From positions 31,867 through 95,866 of the forward strand of contig CALDSR010000051.1 in NCBI GenBank assembly GCA_937924505.1: DNA of 64,000 nucleotides, written 5' to 3'. Under the pieces are notes generated by a model. The model was not told the origin of the DNA. It saw nothing but the letters and a program-made list of their open reading frames with translations, and did not search any database. This DNA is from an uncultured Granulosicoccus sp. (GTDB taxonomy: Bacteria > Pseudomonadota > Gammaproteobacteria > Granulosicoccales > Granulosicoccaceae). Positions 19,538 through 28,671 of the stretch are shown here, piece by piece. Position 1 is the first letter of the stretch. The number at the start of each line of letters is the position of its first letter. Both the position numbers and the translations under genes were made by a program.

Positions 19538-21265
19538 CTAATTTAGCAACCACTCAGGAGTTTTTGCGATATGTGTACCAGTGCAAGCCGCCGCTACACA
19601 GTCAGGCAGGGTGCCAAAGTGAATGCCGCGCTGAACTAGTGCTGGTCCATAGTGGGCGTATTTACCGGAATTTGTCATCAGTGTTTTTGCATCTGGTGGA
19701 ATAAGCGGGTCGCTGATCATGCACCAGCAAGTATCTGTTATAAACTGGACACCGAAATTCTCGAGTATCCGGATGCTTCCCGTAGCTTTGGATTTTTCGT
19801 AAACAGCTCGCCCTAGAGTTACCATGAACTTTACCTTCGGGTTCTTGACTCGTCCTTTGCAAAGCATGGCAAGCTTGTTACATTCACTTTCAGAGAAATG
19901 TGGATTTCCAAGGCACACTGCATCGACATTTGCATTCTCGGCGGTGTTTAGTTCATGAAAGCTGCTTAACAGATTGGCCGTCGATACAGTTACTGCTCTG
20001 TCGAGAAGACCATTTTTTTTACAGAAATTAATCGCACCTTTAGCCTCTGGGGTGATTCCGTCCATATGAAACATGCTGGAAGATCCAGTAGTGGCATAAG
20101 CCGCACTGAACGATTTTAAATCATCGGGATTTGGAGCCGCTTCGCTAAGTCCCATTATCATCGGAATATCATTCCCGGCATGTAGACCAATATAATAGCC
20201 AAGTAATGGCCACAAGGATTCGTCTGGAGAGCTTAGAGGCTCTACGTTGATACAAACAGTCGGATTTCTACCGTCATCCAAATGACTACCACTCGCAGGT
20301 GCTCTCCCTGTTAGCGCTATAAACACGTCTAAAAAATCAGGGTACTTCTGTGTTCTGGCACCGAGAACGCTATTTGCAAACATGACCGCATTTGATTCAG
20401 CCCATACTATTTGTTCACCGAAGGATGGCGCAGAGTCTAAAAGGTATGGGGCGCAGGTATAGCTTGGTTGTGCACCCATTTTCATATATATGTCTCCGAG
20501 GTCGCTGGCTGGTTGGGCGACTGATTCGCTTATCCCGTGTTGTCGCCAGTTACGTTGGTCAACTGATATGGCATTTAGGGTTGTGGGTATGGCGAACTTC
20601 GCCCCAACTTTGAATATTTCAGATGCGAATTTCAAGCTGGAGGGGCCGTGGTAGATACAAGCGTCAATATGAGCTTGATTTACGTCAATAAGTGATTCGG
20701 CACCTTGAATTTCAGCGACTTTTAGAAGAATGGTCATAGCCGTGACGGCTGCTTTGCCATGTACGCCAGCCAAAACTTCCTGATCAAATTCGTTCAGATT
20801 AATTGAATGGCTTTTCGCTGTGTTGGGCTGCGGCACATTTTCGGGTAATGTGTCTATCGTATGATTGAGAAACAACTGGCTTCCGCGGATCGTCGCTATT
20901 GTTCCATTGTTTAATGTTTTAAAATCTGCGTGTTGTACTCGTAATATCGGGATGCTGCGCTGGAATAGCGCTTCTGCGACCAGCACGCCAAGTGTCAAAA
21001 TATCTTCGGCCTCCGAAAATAATAGTGCCGCGGGAGCACAATCGTTGAGCATGAGTTCAAGCAAGGCGCCGCTTCCGGAACAGGAGCCGCGCCCGTTGGG
21101 AATTGCAAGCATGCAACCTGAAATGTTGGTACCGAAAAGTGGATGATGCTGGTCAATAATCTCGCCGTTTGCCGGGTCAACACCACCCCAAAAACTTAGA
21201 CCAGTATCAGATACGATTAAAGGTCCGCACGCGGTACCGTCAACAAGTATGCTGCCTTCAATCAT
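19538..21265 (-). CDS. aconitase X, fused small and large domains (AcnX)
   Basis: Member of the aconitase X superfamily; characterised bacterial members are cis-3-hydroxy-L-proline dehydratases, and archaeal ones act on mevalonate 5-phosphate. An N-terminal DUF126 swivelling domain (residues about 1-125; SILVDGTACGPLIVSD, FWGGVDPANG, IPNGRGSCSGSGALLEL) is fused to the DUF521 catalytic domain (about 150-575) with its iron-sulfur region FITDTCWCMI and TNSGKYAHYGPAL, ending CVAAACTG. The start at 21265 (MIEGSILVDG) gives 575 residues, normal for fused proteins, and overlaps the flavoprotein stop by eight bases. No proline racemase or reductase gene adjoins it, so hydroxyproline as substrate remains an inference. 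Confidence 0.87.
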   Translation of the reverse strand: MIEGSILVDGTACGPLIVSDTGLSFWGGVDPANGEIIDQHHPLFGTNISGCMLAIPNGRGSCSGSGALLELMLNDCAPAALLFSEAEDILTLGVLVAEALFQRSIPILRVQHADFKTLNNGTIATIRGSQLFLNHTIDTLPENVPQPNTAKSHSINLNEFDQEVLAGVHGKAAVTAMTILLKVAEIQGAESLIDVNQAHIDACIYHGPSSLKFASEIFKVGAKFAIPTTLNAISVDQRNWRQHGISESVAQPASDLGDIYMKMGAQPSYTCAPYLLDSAPSFGEQIVWAESNAVMFANSVLGARTQKYPDFLDVFIALTGRAPASGSHLDDGRNPTVCINVEPLSSPDESLWPLLGYYIGLHAGNDIPMIMGLSEAAPNPDDLKSFSAAYATTGSSSMFHMDGITPEAKGAINFCKKNGLLDRAVTVSTANLLSSFHELNTAENANVDAVCLGNPHFSESECNKLAMLCKGRVKNPKVKFMVTLGRAVYEKSKATGSIRILENFGVQFITDTCWCMISDPLIPPDAKTLMTNSGKYAHYGPALVQRGIHFGTLPDCVAAACTGTHIAKTPEWLLN

Positions 21266-22481
21266 TGTAATCCGCGCGCTTTGTTGCCAGAGATTGAGCA
21301 CAGGCATAGGCTGAAGACCAGGCCCATTGGAAGTTAAAGCCACCCAAATGTCCGGTCACGTCAACTACCTCACCAATGAAGTACAGGCCTTGTTGATTAT
21401 GGGCCTCCATAGTCTTTGAGGAAATTCCTTCGGTATCTACACCGCCTAAAGTTACCTCAGCCGTGCGATACCCTTCAGTACCTGCCGGTACTATTTCCCA
21501 GTCATGAAATTGTTTGCCAAGTTGCTCTATTTGTGCATCAGGCCAATCTGCCAAAGGGCGATCCTGATACTCTGGCCACCATAGCTTTTCAAATTCCAGA
21601 ACCACAGACTTTGGCAACCATTGAGCGATAACGGTTCTAGCCAGACTCTTGGATTGATCTCGCTTGGCGTCTTGCAACGTAGCGGACAGGGATGTGCCAG
21701 GAATTAGATCAATATGTATTGGATCGCTTTGTTGCCAGTAGTTTGATATTTGTAATACAACCGGACCACTGAGCCCTCGGTGGGTAAATAGCAAGGCTTC
21801 CTCGAAGCTCTTTTTACCCGCATTAATAATTGCTGGTATGGCGTTACCTGATAGGCGGGCAAACATGTCTTTTAGCTGACCAGTAAATGTGTACGGGACC
21901 AGGCTAGCTCGTACCGGCAGAACAGCGAGTCCGAATTGCCTGGCGATGTCATATCCAAATGGCGTTGGATCCATATTGGGAATGGATAAGCCACCCGTTG
22001 CAACTACTACAGCTTTAGACGCAAATTGACCGATATTCGAATGAATTACATAGTTGCTATTATCGTTGTCAAACTCAATTTGATCGATGGCGCATTGCAA
22101 CACGATATCCACACCAACCGATTCGCACTCGCTTCGAAGCAGATTGACAATATCGCGTGCCTTATCGTCGCAAAAGAGCTGACCGTGATCTCGTTCATGG
22201 TAAGCGATGCCGTGGGCCTGAACGCTATTGATAAAGTCCCACGCGGTGTACTGACTAAGTGCTGATTTTACGAAATGGCGGTTGCTGCAAATAAAATTTT
22301 CCGGCTCAATAAACAAGTTGGTGAAATTACAGCGCCCACCACCGGACATGAGAATTTTTCGTCCAATTTTTTTACTGCGTTCCAGCACTACTACTCGTTG
22401 ACCGTGCAGACCTGCTTGCCAGGCACACATAAGGCCTGCTGCACCGCCGCCAATTATAATGGCATCGTAGTGATTTTTCAT
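21258..22481 (-). CDS. HI0933/YhiN-family flavoprotein
   Basis: FAD-dependent oxidoreductase of the HI0933 (BaiN/YhiN) family. The N-terminal dinucleotide fold is IIIGGGAAGLMCAWQAG with VVVLERSKKIGRKILMSGGGRCNFTN immediately after, a family hallmark in two parts; later come VVATGGLSIPNMDPTPFGYDIARQFG-type sequence and the C-terminal GEVVDVTGHLGGFNFQWAWSS segment that closes the FAD site. 407 residues is the usual length. Some relatives reduce bile-acid or other enone double bonds, but most have no assigned substrate. It is the first gene of a two-gene unit with aconitase X, whose start overlaps this stop. Confidence 0.9.
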   Translation of the reverse strand: MKNHYDAIIIGGGAAGLMCAWQAGLHGQRVVVLERSKKIGRKILMSGGGRCNFTNLFIEPENFICSNRHFVKSALSQYTAWDFINSVQAHGIAYHERDHGQLFCDDKARDIVNLLRSECESVGVDIVLQCAIDQIEFDNDNSNYVIHSNIGQFASKAVVVATGGLSIPNMDPTPFGYDIARQFGLAVLPVRASLVPYTFTGQLKDMFARLSGNAIPAIINAGKKSFEEALLFTHRGLSGPVVLQISNYWQQSDPIHIDLIPGTSLSATLQDAKRDQSKSLARTVIAQWLPKSVVLEFEKLWWPEYQDRPLADWPDAQIEQLGKQFHDWEIVPAGTEGYRTAEVTLGGVDTEGISSKTMEAHNQQGLYFIGEVVDVTGHLGGFNFQWAWSSAYACAQSLATKRADYND

Positions 22482-22725
22482 GTCGAGTTATGGCGACTTA
22501 TATTGTGTGAAAATAGATGGAATGGACGCGAAATTCAGAGTTTTGGAAATCCTTTTTTTTGAATATAGTTAGGCTCGGCGGATATTCGGGTGCTTACGTT
22601 GTCTGGTATACAATATTCGATGAATAATTGTGTATTTTATATATGCGCAAATGTACAAAGAGTGCTGCACTCAAACGGGAATTTTTCTAGCCTCATCCAC
22701 ATCCAAGGAAATTATTGGTAACTTC

Positions 22726-23106
22726 ATGAATTATGCACCACCGCCGAACAAGCAGCTCTATTTTGAGCAAGTCTGGTCGCTAGTGCGCGAAATCCCCTGC
22801 GGAAGAGTTGCCACCTATGGCCAAATAGCAAAGACTCTTCCGCTGCCTGATGGTGTTGATGCAGAAGAATATCAGTTGTCTGCTTCGCGCTGGGTTGGTT
22901 TGGCACTGGCTGCGTGTCCAGATGATGTGCCGTGGCAACGGGTCGTCAATGCACAGGGAAAGATAAGCCATCCCGCGGCTGGAACGCAAAAAAACCTGCT
23001 GCAAGGAGAAGGTGTTCTTTTCTCGACGGAAAAGATCAATTTAAGCGAATTTCAATGGTCTGGTCCAGGGCAGAGTGATTTGCCCCGGCAGAGTAGTCTG
23101 TTTTAG
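22726..23106 (+). CDS. alkyltransferase-like protein (ATL), MGMT family without catalytic Cys
   Basis: Cytosolic DNA-binding protein of the O6-alkylguanine-DNA alkyltransferase superfamily. Residues REIPCGRVATYGQIAKTL and SRWVGLAL (arginine finger and recognition helix) are present, but the PCHR active-site motif reads PWQR, with Trp70 in place of the acceptor cysteine. ATL proteins bind O6-alkylguanine and flag it for nucleotide excision repair instead of removing the alkyl group. The ATG at 22726 (MNYAPPPNK, 126 residues) fits the family; the frame is open to a GTG at 22630. It diverges from the flavoprotein gene. Glutamine in place of the usual histidine after Trp is a small deviation. Confidence 0.88.
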   Translation: MNYAPPPNKQLYFEQVWSLVREIPCGRVATYGQIAKTLPLPDGVDAEEYQLSASRWVGLALAACPDDVPWQRVVNAQGKISHPAAGTQKNLLQGEGVLFSTEKINLSEFQWSGPGQSDLPRQSSLF

Positions 23107-23112
23107 CGCGCA

Positions 23113-23158
23113 CGAGCCACGCGAGCTGCACGATCCGGCGCGAGCCACGCGAGCTGCA
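23113..23158. repeat. 18-bp direct repeat, two copies
   Basis: CGAGCCACGCGAGCTGCA occurs at 23113-23130 and again, identical, at 23141-23158, a 28-bp period. It lies just after the ATL stop codon, between convergent genes, and is more GC-rich than its surroundings. Function unknown. Confidence 0.9.
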
Positions 23159-23196
23159 TGAGCGATGTATGAGATGAAGGATTCGGCAGCGGTTTC

Positions 23197-25242
23197 TCAT
23201 TCGATCTTAGCTAACTTGGATGGCAGATTCCTTCGTTTTACCTGAAGAACCACAATCGGCAACATAAGTGCAATGCCAATTCCCATCGTAATCAAACCTG
23301 GCGCTATAAAGAGAAACGATAGCAGTGCAATCCACCATCTTTCCCATGTCTTGAGCGTGGACAATAAATATCCGGAGAACGCAACTCCGAGAGACGCTAT
23401 GCCCATCATGGCTCCGAGCAAGGTGACGGTGAATGCCCACCAGGTAAAACCGTCAGCAACCAACAAGAGCGCGGGTGAATATACAAATACAAACGGCACA
23501 AGTGCTTTGGCAATACCAAGACGAAAGGCTGTGTTACCGGTCTTGAATGGATTCGATCCTGCGATTCCTGCAGCGGCATAAGCTGCTAGCGCCACTGGTG
23601 GCGTGATATCGGCAAGTACCCCGTAGTAGAAAACAAAGAAATGGGCAACAAGCGGTTCTACCTGTAGTTGAGCAAGTGCTGGGGCGGCAACTGCGACAAG
23701 AATGATGTAAGTCGCTGTTGTTGGTATGCCTGCACCCATGATGATACAAGACGCTGCAACCATAATAAGGGACGTGAACAGCGCCCACTGCGTTACCGTA
23801 AAATAGCTAAGAACAGGTAGTGAACTGAGCATCGTGCCAATATCTGTCGCTGTTTGGACAACAACAAAGCCCAGGCGAAAACCAACGCCAGTGAGCGTCA
23901 CCACGCCAACCACGACACCGACAGTTGCTGCCGCCGCACCTACGGCGAGTGTGTTTTTGGCACCTGCTGCCAGACTGTTCCAGAGATCCTTGATGCTCAA
24001 ACGGTTTGTCGGGTTCAGGAAACCGACAACAACACAGGCAATGATTCCGTAGACGGCTGCAAAGTCGGGGGTCCGGCCAGTCAGGATCAGGTATACAAGG
24101 ATAAGAAGCGGGATCAGGCTTAGCCAATGGTCTTTAAGGACGATGCCCATCTTGGGAAGCTCTTCGGCACGCAAGCCGCGTAGTCCGAGTTTCTTGGCTT
24201 CGAGGTGAACCATTATAAAAATACCGAAGTAGTGCAAAAGCGCCGGGAATAGTGCGGCTGCAAGAACATCTCTGAGCGGAATTTCGAGATACTCCACCAT
24301 GATGAACGCCGCCGCTCCCATGATCGGTGGTGTGATTTGGCCACCAGTAGAGGACGTTGCTTCAACAGCGCCTGCAAAGTGTGGTGGGTAGCCGACCTTT
24401 TTCATCGCTGGAATGGTCAAGGCACCGGTGGTTACCGTGTTGGCAATCGATGAACCTGAAATCGTGCCCATGAACGCGGAGGAGAAAATAGCGACCTTTG
24501 CCGGGCCTCCAGAATAGCGGCCTGCAATGACCATCGCGAAATCTATAAAGAGCTGGCCCAGGCCAATACGTGTCGCCAGCACGCCGAACAGGATAAACAG
24601 GAAAACGTACTGCGCCATTACGCCAATCGCAATGCCGTAAATGCCTTGGTTGGTCATATACAGGTGGTTGATAATACCAAGCCATGATGAACCTCCATGT
24701 TTCAGCGCACCTGGCATTAACGGTCCAAAGTAAGCGAATGCGATGAAGATCAATCCAATGATGGGAAGCGTCGGACCCACACTTCTGCGGGTTGCCTCTA
24801 ATGTTAGAAGCAACAGAGCTGTCCCCATGAAAATATCTGTGGATGAGGGGTTGCCTACCCTCAAGGCCAAGGCCTCCGGTGACAAGAGCGGCAGATACAT
24901 CGCCGCACCCACCGCCAGTATGGCGAACAACAGATCAATCAATGGCACGCCATCGAAACGATACCAGGCGCGGAGCGGCATGGCGGGATCGGTTCTACGA
25001 AAACCAAAAAGCAGGAACACCAATCCGAGGACAAAGGAAATATGAATGCCGCGATGCAAAATTTCGCGGATCAAGCCAAAGCCGGATGCGTAAAAATGGT
25101 AAACCGACATAGCGACCAAGGCAGTCGCAATTATAAAACCGAGCGTTTTGCCGGTTGGTCTGAACGCTGTTTCTGGGTCAAATTTGCGTTCGATCTCAGC
25201 CAGTTGCTCAGGCGTAAGCTCTGTTGTCGTGTTAGCACTCAT
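23197..25242 (-). CDS. TRAP transporter permease, fused DctQ-DctM type (TAXI system)
   Basis: Inner-membrane permease of a tripartite ATP-independent periplasmic transporter of the TAXI subfamily, driven by an ion gradient. The 681-residue protein joins a 4-helix DctQ-like N-terminal part to the roughly 12-helix DctM part in one chain, as usual with TAXI binding proteins. Family motifs include SGSSIANTVTTGALTIPAMKK in two adjoining pieces, SSTGGQITPPIMGAAAF, and the repeat-half equivalents MGAGIPTTATYI and DITPPVALAAYAAAG. The ATG at 25242 (MSANTTTELT) is chosen over a TTG six bases upstream. It follows its binding protein on the same strand, separated by a terminator-like hairpin. Substrate unknown; TAXI systems often carry glutamate or 2-oxoglutarate. 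Confidence 0.95.
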   Translation of the reverse strand: MSANTTTELTPEQLAEIERKFDPETAFRPTGKTLGFIIATALVAMSVYHFYASGFGLIREILHRGIHISFVLGLVFLLFGFRRTDPAMPLRAWYRFDGVPLIDLLFAILAVGAAMYLPLLSPEALALRVGNPSSTDIFMGTALLLLTLEATRRSVGPTLPIIGLIFIAFAYFGPLMPGALKHGGSSWLGIINHLYMTNQGIYGIAIGVMAQYVFLFILFGVLATRIGLGQLFIDFAMVIAGRYSGGPAKVAIFSSAFMGTISGSSIANTVTTGALTIPAMKKVGYPPHFAGAVEATSSTGGQITPPIMGAAAFIMVEYLEIPLRDVLAAALFPALLHYFGIFIMVHLEAKKLGLRGLRAEELPKMGIVLKDHWLSLIPLLILVYLILTGRTPDFAAVYGIIACVVVGFLNPTNRLSIKDLWNSLAAGAKNTLAVGAAAATVGVVVGVVTLTGVGFRLGFVVVQTATDIGTMLSSLPVLSYFTVTQWALFTSLIMVAASCIIMGAGIPTTATYIILVAVAAPALAQLQVEPLVAHFFVFYYGVLADITPPVALAAYAAAGIAGSNPFKTGNTAFRLGIAKALVPFVFVYSPALLLVADGFTWWAFTVTLLGAMMGIASLGVAFSGYLLSTLKTWERWWIALLSFLFIAPGLITMGIGIALMLPIVVLQVKRRNLPSKLAKIE

Positions 25243-25288
25243 GGCCAAGTTTTTGAGTTGAGAAAAAGCACGCTATTTTTTGGCGATT

Positions 25289-25320
25289 AAAAAAGCCCCG
25301 GGCATTAAGGTGCCCGAGGC
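25289..25320 (-). terminator. intrinsic terminator-like hairpin between TAXI gene and permease
   Basis: On the minus strand GCCTCGGGCA, a six-base loop, and TGCCCGGGGC form a 10-bp stem with one G-T pair, followed by six T. An outer inverted repeat TGGCGAT/ATCGCCA at 25281-25287 and 25322-25328 encloses it. Placed after the binding-protein stop, it would let most transcripts end before the permease, giving excess binding protein. Confidence 0.75.
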
Positions 25321-25339
25321 CATCGCCAAAAAGCTTGAT

Positions 25340-26344
25340 TTACTTGATCAAGCCCACTTCTTTGTAGAAACGTTCGGCGCCTGCATGCAAAGGTACGCCA
25401 ACACCCGCCAATGCAGTGTCCGGAGTGATTGTTTTGCCTTTCGCGTGGCCTACGTCAAGCAGTTTGCGAGACTCGTCGTTCCACAGTGCTTTTGTGATGT
25501 TATAGATCAGCTCTTCATCTTCCTTTGCGGATGTGAACCACTGTGCGCCGACGGCGACTGTTGTGACCCCGGCAACACCTTCATAGGCGTCATCGGGAAT
25601 AGACGAAGAAGCAAAGAAGCCATACTTTGCTGTTAGTGCATCTGCACCAGCACCGTCTATCGGAACCAGCTTGATTTTAGCCGCGGAGGATAGTTCAACC
25701 AGGGCGCCGGTAGGGTAGCCTGTCACAACGAAGAAGGCGTCGATCTTGCCATTGCGCAGTGCTTCGGAGGCTGCGTTGCCTTTCAGTGCTTCGGCTGTCA
25801 GATCATCCGCAGACAGGCCATTGGCTTCCAGTATCAATAACGCATCGACATAGGTGCCTGACCCAGGCTCATCAAGAGACACACGCTTGCCAGCCAAATC
25901 AGCAACCGAATTGATGCCGCTATCGGCCAAAGCGACAAGATGAATGTGCTCTTCGAAGAGTGCCGCAATTGTACGCAAGTCGGTTGCTGGCTCGCTGCCC
26001 TCCATTGTGCCGGTGCCTGTATACGCCCAGTAGGCGACGTCCGACTGAGCAAAACCAGAGTTTCGTAACCCGGATACAATTGCATTGACGTTATCAACCG
26101 AACCACGTGACGACACTGCAGATGCGATAAGACCATCAACACCGCACGACCCGCCTTCGCCACATTCACGTGAGCCGGGTGGTTTTGATATCGCGTTTGC
26201 GATTACTCCGCCAACCGGGTAATAGGTGTATGCGGTACCGCCGGTACCGATCGTAAAGAATTTAAGATCTTGAGCGCTGGCAGTTCCTGCCAGACCCAAG
26301 GTCAACACCGCGCATACTGCGGCTGTTTTGATAGTTCTGATCAT
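25340..26344 (-). CDS. TAXI-family TRAP transporter solute-binding protein
   Basis: Periplasmic substrate-binding protein. A signal peptide (MIRTIKTAAVCAVLTLGLAG onward, probable cleavage after TASA near residue 24) leads into LKFFTIGTGGTAYTYYPVGG, the TAXI signature, then SGLRNSGFAQSDVAYWAYTG and VSLDEPGSGTYVDALLILEA in two parts of the ligand cleft. 334 residues with signal is normal. The start ATG is preceded by a perfect AGGAGG seven bases upstream. An insert CGEGGSCGVDGL has two cysteines that could form a disulfide in the periplasm. It is first in the unit with the permease, so it is expected to be the more abundant product. Confidence 0.93.
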   Translation of the reverse strand: MIRTIKTAAVCAVLTLGLAGTASAQDLKFFTIGTGGTAYTYYPVGGVIANAISKPPGSRECGEGGSCGVDGLIASAVSSRGSVDNVNAIVSGLRNSGFAQSDVAYWAYTGTGTMEGSEPATDLRTIAALFEEHIHLVALADSGINSVADLAGKRVSLDEPGSGTYVDALLILEANGLSADDLTAEALKGNAASEALRNGKIDAFFVVTGYPTGALVELSSAAKIKLVPIDGAGADALTAKYGFFASSSIPDDAYEGVAGVTTVAVGAQWFTSAKEDEELIYNITKALWNDESRKLLDVGHAKGKTITPDTALAGVGVPLHAGAERFYKEVGLIK

Positions 26345-26711
26345 CGTAAACCTCCTGGTTGAAGCCTTGCATAGTTTGCGAGCAAAGCGATAAATATGAA
26401 CGCCTTTTCTTTGGCTTTCATTTCTGTAGTCGATGCCTCAATCAGATCGAGCGACACCATTTATGGGATTGTACATATCGCCCTGAATGATGGCATTCCC
26501 CCATTGTAAACATGCTGAACTGATGAAGGCCTGATGTTCGAGGGCAATTCACTGAGTATACGCTCCAACTCCTTGAGTTTTAAGTCAATTTATTTTTTCA
26601 GATGACGTAAATTTGAGGCTGTAACAATTAAGCTTTCAATTATCTGCCTGTCGTTGATAAGTGATTGACAGAAAAATGGGATACATATACAGGCGGTGGG
26701 TCTATCCTGAT
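26345..26711. other. intergenic region upstream of the TRAP-TAXI operon
   Basis: Holds the AGGAGG ribosome-binding site of the binding-protein gene near 26350 and presumably its promoter. No gene or repeat is recognised. Confidence 0.5.
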
Positions 26712-27605
26712 TTACGTTTTATTGCTAAGCGCGACGGATCTTTTTACAAGTTGTTCCCGCCACATCATGTAAGTACCTGACGAAATAATTAAAAACGCAC
26801 CCACCAGCATTAGAATACTTGGTTTTTCGTTAAAAACTATCACGCCTAAAATAAGTAAAAATATAATTCGAGAATACCGGAATGGCATAACAACCGATAC
26901 TTCACCTAAGCGGATTGATGCGATTAAAAACATATAACCGATCGCGCCTAGTACCACCATCGGTATGGTCATAAACCAGTTGGTTTGAGTGGGAAATAAA
27001 CTCTCGCCGTTATAAATCACCCAGATAATCGTAAAGGGAGCCGCTACCGCCATGGTGTATGTCGCGAGGCTGGCTGATGGGATATCGGCTGGTATCAATC
27101 GTGTTGTCAAATCGCGGATTGACAACGCAACGAGAGCGAGAATTGCCCAAAGCACTGCGACATCAAACTCGATCGCACCCGGCTGAACAATAAGTAGCAC
27201 GCCGAGGAAGCCGACAATAATGGCGCACCAGCGTCGCCAGCCAACGTACTCGTTCAAGAATATAACAGCCCCAACTGTCGCCAGGAGTGGGGTGGCCTGT
27301 GTGATTGCACCTACAGTAGAAATGGGCACATTTGCCAGTGCCATAACCATCCCAACCATACCTGCAATTTCTGCAAAGTAGCGAAGCAAGAGAATTGGAG
27401 AGAACACTCTCGGGTCATTTAATTTGTCTTTTTGTAGTAATGCCATGAGTGAAAACAATACAAAGCCGCCGCTCATGAGATAAAACATTACCTGTGCTGG
27501 TGAGATCAAGGACGTTGAGAGCTTGACTAATGTGTCGGCCACCGCGAACAGGCTCATTGAGGCAATCATAAAAAGAATGCCACGGAGGTTAGTGTCTTTG
27601 TTCAT
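26712..27605 (-). CDS. DMT-family transporter (two EamA domains)
   Basis: Inner-membrane protein with ten predicted helices in two EamA halves (about residues 5-140 and 150-285), the drug/metabolite transporter fold, usually exporting amino acids or metabolites by exchange with protons. Typical segments are the opening LFMIASMSLFAVADTLVK, ITQATPLLATVGAVIFLNE with the conserved proline and glutamate, and the second-half MPFRYSRIIFLLILGVIVFNE. 297 residues is normal. It is 166 bases beyond the glyoxalase-fold gene on the same strand and could be the last gene of that operon, exporting an intermediate, although the gap is large. Confidence 0.87.
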   Translation of the reverse strand: MNKDTNLRGILFMIASMSLFAVADTLVKLSTSLISPAQVMFYLMSGGFVLFSLMALLQKDKLNDPRVFSPILLLRYFAEIAGMVGMVMALANVPISTVGAITQATPLLATVGAVIFLNEYVGWRRWCAIIVGFLGVLLIVQPGAIEFDVAVLWAILALVALSIRDLTTRLIPADIPSASLATYTMAVAAPFTIIWVIYNGESLFPTQTNWFMTIPMVVLGAIGYMFLIASIRLGEVSVVMPFRYSRIIFLLILGVIVFNEKPSILMLVGAFLIISSGTYMMWREQLVKRSVALSNKT

Positions 27606-27771
27606 GAAGTCAGGCTTACGCGGATAGATTACTCGTAGCCTTGCACTAGCCGAGGTGAGCCAAGGGTGGCTCTGGTCTTATGAGTAGGCGGGCTGCCTTT
27701 ATGATGCCCGAAAAATGCAAGAATAGCTTGTACCGGACTTATTTTATTATTTTGCAGCGGATTTAGAGTGA

Positions 27772-28671
27772 CTATTCAATAAATCGCAGTACAGTGTTCG
27801 CTGTAAGCTCTGGAGTCGATAATGCAAACCCATTGTTAATGGTTCGGTAGTCTATCTCAGCTGTCTTTCGCACCGACTTGAGAAATTCATGGGCCGTGTT
27901 CGGGTTAGACATCTTCAGGTCCATGCCGGCAATCCATGGTGTCTCATCTTGCGACGCCAGAGCAAGTGCTTTGGGCAGTGGGCCGATAGTCTGCGTAAAG
28001 GTTACAGCATCGGTAATTCGCACGACGCCATTCATTGTCTGGAATTGAAAGCCACCTTCGATGTGTTCGAAGTCATCGTAGATACCACCGAAACGCTGTT
28101 TTAATACTGGCTGATGCATCTCGTTAGCGATAATATTAATTCCGCAAATGCCAGTGATCTTGTTTGGATGCTGCAACCACTCTGGTACATAAATCAGCTC
28201 AGGTCGGTGTTGTTGGCACAGAAAAAACGACAGGCGAGGGAATTGCTCATCGGGCAGTAAGGCGAGTGTGGTTTTTGTCCGTCCCTGCGAGCCATCTGGC
28301 AAGGTTACGTCGCGACCGAATTCCAGATGCCCGGCAACGGTAAAGCCAGCAGACTCTGCCCGCAGTGCATCTGCTGTCGAGTTGGTGCTATGCAGGGCCG
28401 TAAGGGCCACACCTTCGCGCTGTTGCAGATGCGCATACACGTGTCGGCCAAAATGAAATTCGCCCGCGGGTACTTCATCGATCAAAGAGTCATCGTAGAT
28501 GCCCATGATTTCAATCAGGCATCCGTTGAACATCGCCAAACTGGTGCTGGTGCCCCATGGATGCTTGCCGATTGCCGTCATATTGAATCCCAGCGCGATT
28601 AGCGTTCGGCGCAGGTTGTTTATATCGTTTGTTGCAAGCAGCGGATGGTCTATGCCGAAGGATGCATTCAT
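27772..28671 (-). CDS. glyoxalase-fold (VOC) protein, glyoxalase-like domain
   Basis: Soluble metal-dependent-type vicinal oxygen chelate protein. The N-terminal half begins FGIDHPLLATNDINNLRRTL with the first metal-type histidine and continues to CLIEIMGIYD, where the glutamate sits; the second half has ICGINIIANE and DDFEHIEGGFQF. This two-module pattern resembles the glyoxalase-like family found in many proteobacteria with unknown substrate. 299 residues. Its ATG overlaps the stop of the serine acetyltransferase gene by four bases (ATGA), so they are translationally coupled. An isomerase, dioxygenase or lyase role in the same catabolic route is possible. Confidence 0.75.
   Translation of the reverse strand: MNASFGIDHPLLATNDINNLRRTLIALGFNMTAIGKHPWGTSTSLAMFNGCLIEIMGIYDDSLIDEVPAGEFHFGRHVYAHLQQREGVALTALHSTNSTADALRAESAGFTVAGHLEFGRDVTLPDGSQGRTKTTLALLPDEQFPRLSFFLCQQHRPELIYVPEWLQHPNKITGICGINIIANEMHQPVLKQRFGGIYDDFEHIEGGFQFQTMNGVVRITDAVTFTQTIGPLPKALALASQDETPWIAGMDLKMSNPNTAHEFLKSVRKTAEIDYRTINNGFALSTPELTANTVLRFIE

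Noticed and set aside
23807..25112. Several 70-110-codon frames opposite or within the TRAP permease
   Set aside because: They are shadows of the 681-residue permease, whose membrane topology and motifs are unmistakable.
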